From Juglans regia (taxonomy: Eukaryota; Streptophyta; Magnoliopsida; Fagales; Juglandaceae): 64,000 bases of DNA. This document shows positions 1 through 12,496 of this stretch, piece after piece. The stretch's first letter is position 1; each line of letters begins with the position of its first letter. The position numbers and the translations under genes were made by a program. A model generated the notes under the pieces. That model was not told where the DNA came from, made no database searches, and saw only the letters and a program-made list of their open reading frames with translations. The DNA is taken from NCBI RefSeq assembly GCF_001411555.2, contig NC_049909.1, positions 9,803,485 through 9,867,484 of the forward strand, in the 5' to 3' direction.

Positions 1-170
1 ATATTGATGATTATTTATTTTCATAACTAAAAGTTTTCTAAGAAACTTTACCAATAGAAAAAAAAAGAAACTTGAGATTCTTTTCTAAACTTGACAATAA
101 CTATTACATTGCTTCATAAAGATTTTTTTTTTTAAATTAAAATGTATAAAATCTTAGGGCTAAGGGCTCA
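1..170. repeat. hAT-flanking sequence, copy 1 (matches 17207-17390)
   Basis: This segment matches 17207-17390 almost base for base, with small indels; both contain the same stretch of tttattttcataactaaaag followed by the same A-rich tract and lead directly into a MITE. In the second copy the segment follows a decayed hAT transposase, so here it is probably the 3' part of another copy whose coding part lies left of the window. No gene is present. Confidence 0.6.
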
Positions 171-1256
171 TTTTGATGTTGAGATGATGTGAGAATACCT
201 GAAAAGTGTTGAAAATGTTTGTGAATAGTTTTAAATAGAAATTAAAGTGAGTTTGTGGGTCCCATTGAGAATATTTTGAGTTGTTTGGATTTATGAAATA
301 TGTTGAGTTGTTGACTTTTGAATAATTTGTTAAAAAATGTGTGGGTCTCATCAATGATTGATTCTTTTTTAATAGTAATAAATATTATAATGATTTTATT
401 TTTTATTTATATATAATAGTGATAAATATGTTATTGATTTTATTTTATTTTTATATATAATAATTATAAATATTATAGTGATTTTATTTTTTTATTTATA
501 TATAATAGTGATAAATATAATAGCATAATAAATCATCTCCAAGACAAATTAAATATAGAATAGTGATACAGATGTAGCCCGAGCACTCACCAAAAAGGCA
601 AAAAGAAACTATTTACAACATCATTTTATTTTTATTTTTATTAAAAATATAATTTGTTTTAAAAAGAAACATTTTAATATTTTATTTTTATGTTTAGGAA
701 AAGAAAGAGGATAAGGTCGGCCAGTTGACTACGGAGTGATGCCAATTGGCATCGAAGACTCTTTCCCTCACGCACCCTTACTCCCTCCTACCAAGGCATT
801 CTTTGACATGTGCGAAGGACGACGGGCCCACGGGGTGCAGACTCCAAAGAAGTGTTGCGTATTCGTCCTTCATTCGAAAGTAGAGTTTGCAAACGTAGCC
901 TTTCTCATTTGGATGGAAGACAATTTTCATCCGTACAAGAATTATTCAGACTATCTTAAAGTAGTTAGACACTCAAATACACAATTTTTAATTTTTAATT
1001 TTTTAATTTAATCATTATCCAATCATTGCAACTTTCACAAATTTCTAAACGAAACATAAAAAATAATTCAAAATTTTCAATTCTAAAAAAAATTATATTA
1101 AAAATTATATTATAATAATATTTTAATTTTATAATATTATTATTAATCTTTTTATCTATTATTTTTCAAAATTTTAAAAACATCTTAACTCAAATCATTT
1201 CACTAACATTTATAGATTTCTCATCTCATCTCATTTAATCTCAACATCCAAACAAC
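171..1256. mobile_element. MITE copy, interrupted by about 0.6-0.7 kb of extra sequence
   Basis: The left end (ctcattttgatgttgagat) and right end (atctcaacatccaaacaac) are inverted relative to each other and match the ends of the 336-bp MITE at 17391-17726. The interior is AT-rich with TATATA-type triplications at 365-520. About 537-1000 has no counterpart in the second copy, so something has been added here. The part at 716-950 is less AT-rich and holds a 91-codon ORF (736-1011, +) that I do not recognise and regard as fortuitous. Confidence 0.5.
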
Positions 1257-1540
1257 ATACCCGTTTAGGAACATATTTGTTTTTAGGTATTTGCATATAT
1301 TTCCTTTCCAAGCACACAACATTTTTCCAACATCCAACATCCATTCAAACACAAAATACCATTCAAACACAAAAACTTTTAATTTCAGTTTTTCAACTTT
1401 TTCATCTAATAATTACATAATTATTATAATTTTAACAAGCTTCCAAACAAAGCACAAAAAATAATTCAACTTTTTCAAATTCTAAGACAAAAATTATATT
1501 CTAACAATATTTTAACTTTGTAAAAAATAAAAAAATAAAC
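1257..1540. repeat. MITE-like AT-rich sequence paired with 17727-18010
   Basis: The sequence from cgtttaggaacata through the clusters of aaacacaaaa and ttcaactttttcaaattcta parallels the sequence right of the MITE at 17726, so homology between the two loci continues beyond the MITE. No reading frame of interest. Confidence 0.5.
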
Positions 1541-2116
1541 CGATCCTGATCCATTTCAACCTTAGTTTAGTGTTGCTTAGGATCAATATTGTTGGCAGTG
1601 AGTAAGTTCATTATCTTGGAAAAATTAGATAAATCAACTTGTTTGTTACTTTTCGTCCCATCATAGGGAGGAGTATCTGGACTCACAACTAGCTATCAAA
1701 CCTCATGACCAAGGAGGCTATCTAGTTCATCTACATCAGTGCCCTTGTGCTTAGCTGTCTCATCACCCGCAACTATAGATTTTCTGGGCTCCACGTTCGG
1801 ATATGCAGTGGGCAATCGAGTGATACCAAGGAACTCGGTGACTGTGCCCACTAAAAATGTAAACACCCCGAACTGAAATCGTGTATGCCTAATCATCTTG
1901 GTTGGCACCACCAAGCTTTATAAAACTCAAATACAATGTCGATGTAGGCGATGATATTGTCCGTCCCTTCATCCTTATGGTCAATTATTGGTTACCAACC
2001 ACATTCTATAAAGATAGATGCAAGGGACTATCCCTCCCAGTGAAGATTTGAAAATCCCCCAACTTCACCTGACGCTCAAGTAATACTGTTCTTGGACATC
2101 CTCGCAGAAGGGCTGA
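1541..2116. other. Unassigned non-coding sequence left of solo LTR A
   Basis: About 0.57 kb of average composition containing a 72-codon ORF on the minus strand (1696-1914) with no family motif I recognise. Because solo LTR A is flanked by a perfect 5-bp duplication, this stretch was originally contiguous with 5053 onward. It may be a fragment of an older element; no domain supports that. Confidence 0.3.
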
Positions 2117-5052
2117 TGTAACGCCCCGTTCTCGGAGGTCCGGAAAGTTAACTCTTAATACCTCAAATCAACTTAAATAGTACAACTATAAAATCCGAAA
2201 AATCCAATAACATATTAATCAATTTAATCAATTCAAATATCTAAGTTCTTCCATGGAGACAATAACGAAAATCTCAATAACATAAATTAAAAAAACTCTC
2301 CAAAACTCGAAATCATCCTTAACTCATCAAATAAAAATACCCGAAAAATAAAATCAGTTTACTAACTACGACTCTCAAATAAGCACTTGTACCCTCGGGC
2401 ACTTATTTCACTCTGATCATCACACCTGCTAAAACTTTCTAATCTTGTTCTCCAGCTGAACCATCAAAATTATCTTAAAAATATATGGAGATAAGGGGTG
2501 AGTTATCAACAACTCAATAAGCAGAGAACATATACCAGTGTGTAAACATGAGCATTTACAAAAATCAGAATGCAGAACAAAACATTTTCATTTTCAGAGT
2601 GCAGAAGCAAAACTTGTTATCAAAATATCAGAGCGAAGATTTAGAAATAATTTCATTCAAAAATATTCTTTGGCATAGCATAAATGATCATCATCATCAT
2701 CAGAAAATGATATCAGAACAGAGGCCATGTATAACCCCCGTGGTAGGGTTGTGCATCTGTGGATAGCCAAGCAGAACATAAATCACTTTGTCACTAAGGT
2801 GTGCATTCCAAACAGAGACCACTACTATAACCCGTGGCAGGGCCGTATCCACTATTATTACTCGTGGTTGGGCCGTATCCATTATTATTACCCGTGGTTG
2901 AGCCGTATCCACTATTATAACTCGTGGTTGGGCCGTATCCGCTATTGTAACCCGTGGTTGGGCCGTATCCACTATTATCACCCGTGGCAGGGCCGTAACT
3001 GAACAGAGCTGAAACATAATCAAATTCAGAATCAGAGAGTCATGCCAAATGTTTTCAGAAATCAAGTCTTATCCAAACAGAGTACTAAACAAAATCTTCA
3101 GAACAGAACAAAATCATATCACAACATTATTTATGCACAAATTTCATATTCGCTCTATTTTTTCAAAGTTCAGGAACAGAATGTCAAAAATAAGCTCATG
3201 TCTACACTAGTCATGACAAAATATACGTTCTTCTTAAACAGAATCTCATGAGTAATGCAAAACAAATATCTGAGGTTATTTTCAGATTTCTTTTCATAGC
3301 AAAACATGCATATTTTCCAAAACAGACCTCAGTTCATTTTATTTAATGCAAAATCTAGCATAGGAACCCCGCTTACCTGGACTTCTTAGCTTTTTAGGAA
3401 TTTCCTCAAAATGCTGTACAATTATTAATTGTCACCTATAACATAATCATATAATTCTCATAAATTTTCAGTTAATATCATATTTCGATATTCAATCCTA
3501 CTCTTCTAAAATAACCTATTAAATTCCTTAAAACCTAAAATTTCAAATCATCACTTTCTAAAATCATCTCTGTTGATTTAATAACTATGACAAAAACATT
3601 TAAAAGTCAAATCTATTTATTATTAAAAACCAACTGTAAAGTTTAATACTGGATAATATAATTATCCTAAAATATTTTAAAATAAACCATAACTATTTTT
3701 AAATAGACCAAATCATATCTAAAATGTAAAAATAATATTACACCAATATTGTTTACTTTTAAAAATAAATCTTTACTTAATAACATGTTAAAATAATTTT
3801 CTGAAATCATAATTTATTAACACAATATAAAATTTTTAAAACACCTTAGCATAACTTGCAGCTGAAAGGGTAAAAAAAGTAATTAACAATGTCAGTGTAA
3901 AATATACTTAGATGTTAGAACCAAGTAATATACTTACGTAAACCAAAACTATTTGAAGGAAAACAGAGGCTACGTACGCGATGGAGGTTCACCGTGACTG
4001 AAGCAGGTCGCGGCGGGGTAGGCTGGGGGGATTGAGGTGGCGTGACAGAAGAGTGGGAGTGCGACAGAGACTCCGTCGAGCTGGGCTGCACACGAGCGAA
4101 CGAGAGAGAGTAGTGAGCGAGAGAGAGATGGAGAGAGAGAGAACGGAAACTCAACTTGATGCAACGAGGTGCGAGACGGTCTTGGCTAGGCGTCGACCAA
4201 GGCAGTGGTCGAAGGTGAAGGCTTGAACTCCGGCGTCCTCTGATGGCAGTGGCGTCGAAGTGAAGGGGGGCTAACGACGTGGCTCACGGTGGGGATACTT
4301 CCCCTATTTCGGCATGCAGAAACAGAGCATGTCGTGGGTGTTCTTCCTTCAACGGCTGGAGGGTGGTGCGCTGTTTGAAAGGTGGAGTTGCTGACTATGA
4401 CTACGTGTGGCAGGGCAGTGACGTCACTGGAAAAAAAAACCGTGATGCATGGCTGCGCTGAGGGGGAGTGCTCATAGTGAGGAAGAGTAGTGGATTACGG
4501 AGGGGAAGAGATTGAGCAGTGGGGGTGGTTCACGGTGGCAGCCCATGGCTAGCGAATGCGAACGTGCTGACAGTAGTGAACGAGAGGGAGTTAAAGTGGT
4601 GCAGAGGTGCAATAAGGCAGGTAGCGGCAGCCCTAATCTGAGAGTTTCTTCATGCAACAGGGAGAAAGAGAGGAAACCCTAGGCGACAGTGAGTGAATGC
4701 GTATAAAGTGGATATATATGTGTGTGATGACGACCCTAAGGAAACACCAAGATGAAGAAAAAAAAACATGCAAGCCACGGATGTGAGGTAAATAGGGGAG
4801 AAAAATACACAGAAATAAAGAAAAGAAATAAAAAAGTGCGTGAACTGCGAAGTTAATGTGTGAAAATAAGTTACTGAACAAAATAAAAAAACAAAACAAA
4901 ACCCTAATGCTAAGGAGAATAGAGGCGTACGTGCATGAGAATGCAATCATGCGGCGTGGTGAAAAGAAAATCATAAACTCAATTGGTTTTAAAGGTTTAA
5001 AAGACACGGGTGTGAGCTTGGGTCTCGGGCTTGACTGGGTCCGGATGTTACA
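2117..5052 (-). mobile_element. Solo LTR A (about 2.9 kb)
   Basis: It begins TGTAACGCCCC and ends GATGTTACA, the TG...CA form of an LTR. It is flanked by a perfect 5-bp target-site duplication, gctga, at 2112-2116 and 5053-5057. Read on the minus strand it parallels solo LTR B at 19972-22745: the ...GGTCCGGATGTTACA end matches B's TGTAACACCCGGACC start, and the passage around gagttatcaacaactca matches B near 22500. GA-rich sequence at 4040-4700 followed on the minus strand by a TATA-like atatatatcc near 4710 suggests the promoter zone. No pol domain lies between the ends. Very long LTRs occur in some Ty3/Gypsy chromovirus lineages; the family is inferred, not shown. Confidence 0.82.
2821..3000. 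repeat. 30-bp minisatellite, six units, inside solo LTR A
   Basis: Six consecutive 30-bp units start at 2821, 2851, 2881, 2911, 2941 and 2971. Each carries a variant of actattataacccgtggttg followed by ggccgtatcc. Differences are point changes only, so the period is exact. The minus-strand ORF over it (repeating Asp-Thr-Ala-Gln-Pro-Arg-Val-Ile) is a by-product of the repeat. Solo LTR B has only one related unit, near 22050. Confidence 0.95.
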
Positions 5053-5493
5053 GCTGACCTACCCTTCCATGCTTCCTACCCCTATAGGCAATGGGGATTC
5101 TAGAATTTTAAAAATAATACAAGCATCAATTATCATAAAATAATTCTTATTAGAAGCTTTAATTGATATTGAAAACTAAAAAGTCATATATAGAAAGAAC
5201 AATAAGAATTGGAAGGTATAAAAAATGTGAATGGATACTGATTTTTCATACAATATTCTAAGGATATTATTAATGATGAATGTTAAATGTAGAGAATTTT
5301 CATACACTTTAATGGAAACAAAAACATGATATACACAATCTTGCGTTACATAGGAAAGATATTGAGGCCGAAATTTTTTATGCGACAGTCGAAGAAAATG
5401 TTAAATCATCTAAAGAATCTACAAATGAGTAGGGAGAAAGGTCAACTGAAACTGATACAGATGAGTGATGCATTTTATATTCACACGACAATT
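5053..5493. other. Spacer between solo LTR A and the next LTR-like block
   Basis: AT-rich sequence with no domain. The first five bases are the right copy of the gctga target-site duplication. The short ORFs around 5326-5526 are not supported by any motif. Confidence 0.4.
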
Positions 5494-8400
5494 TGTGACA
5501 AATGTTCACTAGAAATTTATTGGTAGAATTTCTATAGGCTTTAGGAACCTCATGGAAACATCGTAAGTTTCCACAATTCGACCAATCCCGTAGTTTTAAT
5601 TTGTTAGCATAGCCAGAGTTATCACTCACTATGGTGCTAAAAGTGTGATTTTATTTATTTGACGTAGTTAGAAGTGTCAGTTTGAGTTATGGTCTACGCC
5701 ATTAGACTCAGTTAATTATTTGGGATTTTATGGGGCAATAATCTCATTTTCAATTTTCAGACGAAACACTTGTTCGAAAACACATTTTGCTTATTTCGAG
5801 GCACTTCGGGATTGAATTTCAATAAAAAAAATTGCACAATTAGGTTTGTATGAATATTTAGGATTTTACAGTATAAATTTTATGTTTTACTTTCCCGGAG
5901 TGAATAGTAGCCTCTATAGTAGCATCTAGTGCAATGTTTTCAAAATCACAATGTGAAATGTCTAAATTATGTTAGAGAAGTTTATTTGGACACTTGGTAG
6001 GATTTTAGCCACACTTGGCACAAAGAGGAACCATGAGTTAGATTATGAAGGAATTAAAGTGTGAGATCATGCTACCTAAGCGAAACCCTATTCTTTTTCA
6101 TTTGATCAACTATTTTGTGTCAGAAAAAAGAGGGTTTCAACCCTAGTGAAACCACAAAAGCTTGGTTAAAACCGAAATCGTAAACGGTTTCCTCAAACCC
6201 TAAAGTTGGCCTCCAAACCCTATTTGATCCAATTTCTAGTTTTATATTTAATCACTTGATTAAATAACTTCCACATGCTATTAATTCCACAAATTCATGT
6301 TATGACATTATTATCCAAACATTTAAACCTTGGAATTTTGATTGGACCAAGAAAAATTGGTTTTGGCATTGATAGCATCTCAAACCCTAACCAAATCCTC
6401 TTTAAACCCCAAATGAAGCCCACTTGTTTAAGGCCCATCAAGGGCCCACGAATTTTGGCCACCATGTCAAAACTTCTTGAGGAAGTTTCCACCCACCCAT
6501 GGCTGACTATCCACTGCTCATGACACCCCAAAGTCGTGCTTGATGTGAGGGGGAAAAGCCACCTCATCACACCCCTTCTAGAAGGCAACAACAGCAACCC
6601 ACTCCCCCTCCAATATTCTTGCCTTTTTGTGACCTAAGCACCATCTCTCAAAGGTCATTCAAACCCATAATTCACCCTCAAGAAGTATAGTGGCGTGCAA
6701 GGCACCCTTCCTTTCATTTCATCACTTCTTATCCCCATTTTTAGAGAGAAACATTTAGTAGCTCTCTAGGGATTTTTTCTGAGTTATATTGCGTGGTTAT
6801 TTATGACTCTTTGTGAGTATTTTCTCATAATGACTCCTTCATAACAATTGTTCTTCTTTGAGTTTAGTTTCTTTGGATATCTTATTTTTTTAATTTGGTG
6901 GTGATTTTGTTAGTCCAAAGTTATTTTAATCATGGAAAGGTCATTCTAGGCATTAAACTAGAAAGTGTTATATTTTGGAGTTTTTGACCAAGCTAATGAA
7001 CATATCTTCATCCGAAACTTTTATGGAATGTTGTTAACATGTGTTTAAGAATTTTCATTGAGGATTTGTTACATGGCTAAAGCTTTTGATGAAAAATCTT
7101 CTTAGATATAGGAACCTAGAAACTGGATTTATGGCAAAACAATTTCTGTTTTTAGAAAGTTTGAATATTTTGTGGTTTAATCTTACTCCAATGACTTTGA
7201 TATTTTTATTTGATAATGCTAAGCCTCCTATATTCATGCTAGGATTTTTTTTAAAGATATTTAGTATTAGTTTCCAAGATATAATTTTTCTATGCAAAAA
7301 GATCTCGGTTAGACCTAAGATTTGATATTTTTGGGTTAGATCCATGTTTGATTGATTTTTAGCCATGTGATTTTAAGTTTGATGCTTGGATCTTCTTTAG
7401 GACATATTTTTAAACTATGTGATGTTTTAGTTTGAAGATATAATATTTTTAAGTCATGGATCAAGAGATTCATCAATACTAGTTAAGTAAAAGTTTATGT
7501 TTTTGGACTAAGTGTAGAACCGAAAACTCTAAGTATTATTTTGTGATTTTTGATGACTTTTGTTTGATGATTTAAAGTATGGTTGATCTTAGGATGATGT
7601 TATGAATATGTTAGAAGTAAGGTTTGATTATTGTTTTTGAATTCTGTGAGATGTTTTGAATCAGGTCAAAACTTGGGTTTCAAGGGTTTGTTTTTATTAA
7701 AAAGTTTGGATCTTTTTACTAAAAAGTTTGGTGGTGATGATTAGTATTTCTTTTAATGGATATTTAAGTATGTTTTTAAACTTAGGATATGAAGATCTTT
7801 GTTGCAAAATCACGGTTTAATCATGAGTTTTGGATTTGAAATAATTGTAATAAAAATCAAGGTAAATAACCTATGTAAGTTTTGGCCCCTATAGAGTTTT
7901 CATGGTTGTGTTTAGTTTTAAATTTTTCTGATTTGATATTTGAGTTTAAGATAAAATTTACATAAGGTATGTAAATGTTAGTATTTTTGGAGTTAGAATG
8001 CAAAATCCTTAAATTAAGGGTAAAATGATAATTTTGCTCTAAGTTAATATTTTTCTTTATTTCTAATTGTGAGTTATTAAATTCTAACTTTTAGAAATCA
8101 CTATTTTCAATTCCTTGTGATCGCGCTTGTGATTTTGCTTAGAAACGTGAAGACCAAGGTAAGTTAGCTTTTAACTTACTATCAGTTTAATTTGTATATG
8201 TGATGAGTAAAGGAACTACAGTGTATGTATGTATGTATCTTATCATATATGCCATGCCAAGTAATTACATATTCATCTGTTACAAAAAATTTATTCTTTC
8301 ATGAATTGTTCATCTGTTACTTAAGTTACTCTATTACATATTACTATACATTACAAGTAAGTCATGTTAAATATGTCATATGTTACATTTATGTCATGTC

Positions 8401-8669
8401 ATGTAATATTCACTATTGCAAGTATGTCATGTTTTGAAATGTTGTCTGTTACATGTTATGAAATGTTTCTATCTTAAGTAAGTCATATCTTTTGAGTTAC
8501 ATTAAAGTCATGTTGTGTTACGTCAGAGCTTCTGTCCTTTCATATTCCAGTCACGCTTTGTCTCGAATGCAATTTGTGTATTTTGAGAGCAGTCATGTCA
8601 AGTTATCCATGTAATTCAAGTTCATGTCATGTTATATTCAAATTAAGTTTATGTTATCAGTTAAGTTGT

Positions 8670-8885
8670 ACTATGGTCAAGGATGATATGCACTGCTTGG
8701 TATTGCGGTCAAGGCTTATGTGCTGCCAAGTACTACGATGAAGGAGTATAATTTGCTGTACTACAGAAGGTTATATCTGTTAAATTATACTACAGTCAAG
8801 GATGATACGTGTTGCCTGGTGCTGCAATCAAGGCTACGCGCTACCAAGTATTATGGTGAAAGAGTAAAATATGTCGTACTATAAT
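8670..8885 (+). repeat. Two-copy tandem repeat of about 110 bp
   Basis: The passage tactatggtcaaggatgat ... gatgaaggagtata (about 8668-8752) recurs as tactacagtcaaggatgat ... ggtgaaagagtaaa (about 8790-8868). The copies differ by scattered substitutions. The repeat lies in the 3' half of the probable giant LTR, just before a shorter-period array. Confidence 0.7.
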
Positions 8886-9115
8886 TATCAAGTTAAGTTA
8901 AGTCTTAGATCAGATTTATGTTAAGTCAAGTCTCAATTCAAGTTCATGTTAAGTCAAGTCTCAAGTCTCAGATTAAGTTCATGCTAAGTCAAGTCAAATC
9001 TCAGATCAAGATCATGTTAAGTCAAGTCTCAGAACAAGTTCATGTTAGGTCAAGTCTCAGATCAAGTTCATGTCAAGTCAAGTCTCAGTTTAAGTCCAGT
9101 TCAATTTAAGCAAGT
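8886..9115 (+). repeat. Degenerate 28-bp tandem array (about seven to eight units)
   Basis: Variants of aagttcatgttaagtcaagt followed by ctcagatc repeat with a period near 28 bp, with one partly duplicated unit near 8960. The plus-strand 63-codon ORF over it is made of the repeat (Gln-Val-Lys-Ser-type) and is not a gene. Confidence 0.85.
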
Positions 9116-9749
9116 CAAGTTCTGTTCACGCTTCAGTTTAAGTTGTTTCTGTTATGTTATGTTGTATGTCAAGTTATACTTTGACTACTTATGAGTTTGA
9201 TTATGCATTTATGCTTTTATTGCCATGCATGCGTCATTAACCTGTGTTGAGGTTTTCTGTTAACGTGCTGAGATTTGTAATTAAATCTCACTGTGATAGT
9301 CTCAACTATCATTCCTCCTAAATGGTAGATCTTGTTACAGGACCCAAAGGAGAACCGGGATTCGACCAACTAGACATGATCGATTGAGCGACGATGCGAC
9401 GTCAATGTTAATATAGTAGTTAACTTAAATTACTACTTGTATCATGGAGCTGCAACTCCAGTACTCTTTCGATCATAGCCATTTTGAACTAGCGTTATGA
9501 TCTTAATTGTTTAGTATGTCATTTTGTATGAAATGTGTTTTAAATATTTGAGATATTTTCAGTTTGATGCATACTACTGCTAAAGAAAAAAAAACTAAAT
9601 GTTTCAAATATTGCATAATGCTAGATGTATGTTAGGAACATTGCATCTTTAATTGTCATGAACGGGGGCAGATAAGCTTGTGTTGCATGTCCCGAAACTT
9701 CACATGCCCGTCCTATCCCAAGCGGAATCTGGAGGTGTCACAAATGTTT

Positions 9750-11290
9750 TATGGGATGTATGTCTTAGTGCTTTTAAATCATGCCACCCAAGAGGAATAA
9801 AGTTTGCATCCCATATCCACTCATTCCTAGCTCTCCAATTGACTCACTAAAATATTAATAAAATTTTTGACTCAATTAAGGTAAATCATACATATTAAAT
9901 ATATTATCATTTATCATTTCCTTCGTTCTACCATAAATATTATTTTCTTTAGAACTAGCAATACAATCTCGTCAAGGTCGAGGCACTACTAGAGGCGTCA
10001 CATTGGAAAAATGTCACATAGTGGTAAGATTAACATTAACACTCTTGATGATCACACTGGAGGTGAAGAAAAACCAGTGATTTGGCTTGCTTCGCTTGTG
10101 GGTGCTCTTACACAAGCTTATGCACATAAAGTCCTTCAAAGATGTAAAAGACCATTTTAAGAAGCGTCGTTTGGTAATTTATAATTCATTTCTAAAATTA
10201 ATTAATACGTAATAGGCAAACCATAGAATATGCAAATGATTTGTTCGTATAATAATTTTTTGAAGGATGACTCTGAATTAAATTTTGGCTGGAGAGAAGA
10301 GCGTAAGATTGTTGATGAACTTATGTGTAATGCATTCCACAAATATAAGACGAGATTTCATGAGCATTACAAAAAGTCCAACAACAAGAGCGAGGTGCGT
10401 CAACATCCTTTTGAAGATGTACAACCTTGTGAATGAGAAAAACTAATTTGTGACATGTTTGAAAATCCTACATATAAGGTAAATTACTTATTTTACAAGT
10501 CATATTTTATCATTTTCTCTTGCTAATATTTAGTAATTATTTTCAGGAGTGAAGTTCTATAAATAAAGCAAATAGATCGAATTGGAAGATTTATCATCCT
10601 GTAGGCTCAAGATCTTTTCATTGTCTCTCTACGAAGCTAGTAATTCTATTTTATATAATGGGTTGCTCAAGTTTCTTGTTTTTCATATTCTAATAAGTTT
10701 ATATCTATAAGATATGTGTCTTGTAGCAAGAATCAAATACCGATTACGATTTGACAAAATTATATGACGCATCACATACTGATCATAATGAAGAGTAAAC
10801 GCATCCCGATGCGTGTGAAAATTATGTAAATATACAATTTTTTGTTTTTTTGTAAATACAAATATCTATTTTAATTAAAGATATTTTTATATTTGTGTCA
10901 ATATTAATTCTTTCTCTTATGTATACGAGAAATGGTTGTCATGCGTGGTGCATTGCATCTAATGAAAATTCCTCAACAAATGATGTTGAATGTTTTACAA
11001 AAGATCTGAGTCCACATTTAGGATATTTGAGAGGTTTGGGTCGTTGCTCAAGCGTTCTAGCTTGTCCTTATCATCCAAGAATGCCTCCAGGACTTCTAGA
11101 GCTTTAAAGGAAGCGAGGTTTGAGATCAAGCAATTGAGGACAAAGCAACATGAGTTAGAGGCTCAACCGACATAACAATAAGACATGGAGATGCGATTGA
11201 AACAACAAGAACAAGAACAGTTCAAGAGAGAGATACAACTCCAAATGCAGATGATGATGCAACAATTCAGGCCTCCTAGCAACTGATTTA
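9750..11290 (+). pseudogene. Decayed Ptta/En/Spm-type plant transposase (Transposase_24-like)
   Basis: Scattered plus-strand fragments read in the order expected for the plant Ptta/En/Spm transposase accessory family: an Arg/Gly-rich start near 9975 (GRGTTRG), a conserved central block around 10230-10436 (FGWREERKIVDEL, then a KYKTRFHEHYKK-like stretch), a block equivalent to the family's 'cdlFxdpxyk' motif near 10440-10480 (CDMFENPTYK), and a C-terminal Gln/Glu/Met-rich coiled-coil tail at 11105-11285. Stops and frameshifts separate these blocks, so no intact protein remains. It is a relic of a CACTA-superfamily element; the short CACTA-type MITE at 11668 lies just downstream. Confidence 0.6.
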
Positions 11291-11667
11291 ATAATTGACC
11301 AATTGCTTGTGTATGATGAACAATTTTATTTAGTTTGCACTTATGAGACTACTTTTTATGTTTTTTGAACAAATTCTATTGTAGTTTGTATGATATTATG
11401 AATGTTCATTTAAGGTTATTATTAGATAAAAAAAAATTCCTACTGTTCGAATGCCATAAAATCATTCTAAAATATAGTTAGTCTAAGCATTGGAACGGGT
11501 ACACAAAACTTTCGAACGTAATAAGCATTCAAATGCTTTCTTACGACATTGAATATTACATATATGTCTGCAGACTATATTGAACGATCATACATTTAAC
11601 CCTAATAATACATTCGAACAAATAAGAATTTGATCAACCTCTCAACGCAATGCATTCGAAAAATAGA
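11291..11667. other. Transposon-flank sequence without genes
   Basis: AT-rich sequence following the transposase relic, with several scattered attcgaa/ttcgaac motifs. It may be subterminal sequence of the same CACTA-like element. No reading frame of note. Confidence 0.3.
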
Positions 11668-12496
11668 CACTAGAAAAAAACTGTTTATTAGCTACCAATT
11701 ATTTCCTAGCAAAATAAGTCTGTTCTCATTAGGGGTGTAAAAATTAACCAAAAAATCGGCTCGAACTGGCCCAAACTAGTGGAACATGTCCTGTTTTGGA
11801 CCGGTTCCTTAATTCCAAAACGAACCGGTAACGGTCCGGTTCCCGTTCTATGTTTTTTTGGACTGGACCGGTTCACTATATTATATATTTTAAATAAAAA
11901 AAATTTTAATATTATATATAATATTTTGTATATTATTTAGAATTTATATATAATATATAATAATATAAAATATAATTATATATAAGATAATGTTATTATA
12001 ATTTATAACATAAAATTTTAATTTTAAACATGAAAATTTATTTGATCATATGTTTTAAACATAAAATATATATATTAATAACATTTTATGGCCTAATAAA
12101 TTCTCAACATTTTCCTTTTGATAAATACATAATACATTAATAATACTAATATACATTAGTATATTAATTACATGTTGCTTTAATTAATTAGTCTACATTG
12201 GTATACTAATATATATTAGTATATTAAATACATTTTATACCCTAATGCTAATACTATTAAAACCGAAAAATCGGACCGAACTGGACTAGAATCGATAAAA
12301 CCGGAGGTGCTAGTTTAGGTAGGTAATCGGTGTGTAATACGTTTTCGAAAATGCAAAATCAGTACAAACCGGTTGGGTTCTAGATTTTGTCCAAAACCGG
12401 ACCGGACCAGACCGGTTACACTCCTAATTCTCATCACAAATAGTAATTTTTGTTGAGAATAAATCATCACAAATACTCTTTTTCTTTTTTGTAGTA
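11668..12496. mobile_element. CACTA-type MITE hosting a nested hAT-type element
   Basis: The left end CACTAGAAAAAAA and right end TTTTTTGTAGTA are imperfect inverted termini of the CACTA type. The 3-bp target-site duplication aga is seen at 11665-11667 and 12497-12499. Removing the nested 11730-12426 element leaves only about 130 bp, so this is a non-autonomous miniature with no coding capacity. Confidence 0.72.
11730..12426. mobile_element. Non-autonomous hAT-type element nested in the CACTA MITE
   Basis: The ends TAGGGGTGTAA and TTACACTCCTA are inverted repeats. The flanking 8-bp sequences gttctcat (11722-11729) and attctcat (12427-12434) agree at seven of eight positions, the TSD length of hAT elements. 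Both subterminal zones are rich in ccggt/accgg motifs in inverted arrangement, typical transposase-binding sites, around an extremely AT-rich core (11880-12240). No transposase is encoded. Confidence 0.75.

Larger units (their letters stand above)
5494..9742 (+). mobile_element. Probable giant solo LTR (about 4.2 kb)
   Basis: The block opens with TGTGACA and closes with TGTCACA, exact reverse complements and the TG...CA form of an LTR. It lacks pol domains, contains internal tandem repeats (8670-9115), and near its right end has a block typical of the 3' part of plant LTRs (ggacccaaaggagaaccggg near 9340, gtcccgaaacttcacatgcc near 9690). I could not find a target-site duplication (left caatt, right aatgt), so the left boundary is uncertain. 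ORFs inside are short and unsupported. Confidence 0.45.

Noticed and set aside
2700..3065. 121-codon minus-strand ORF with repeated Asp-Thr-Ala-Gln-Pro-Arg-Val-Ile
   Set aside because: It is the translation of the 30-bp minisatellite inside solo LTR A; 30 is divisible by three so the frame stays open by construction.
8225..8480. CRISPR-like or satellite array from repeated tatgtcatgt and gttacat phrases
   Set aside because: Spacing is irregular and no conserved repeat-spacer pattern exists; it is AT-rich simple-sequence drift within an LTR-like block.
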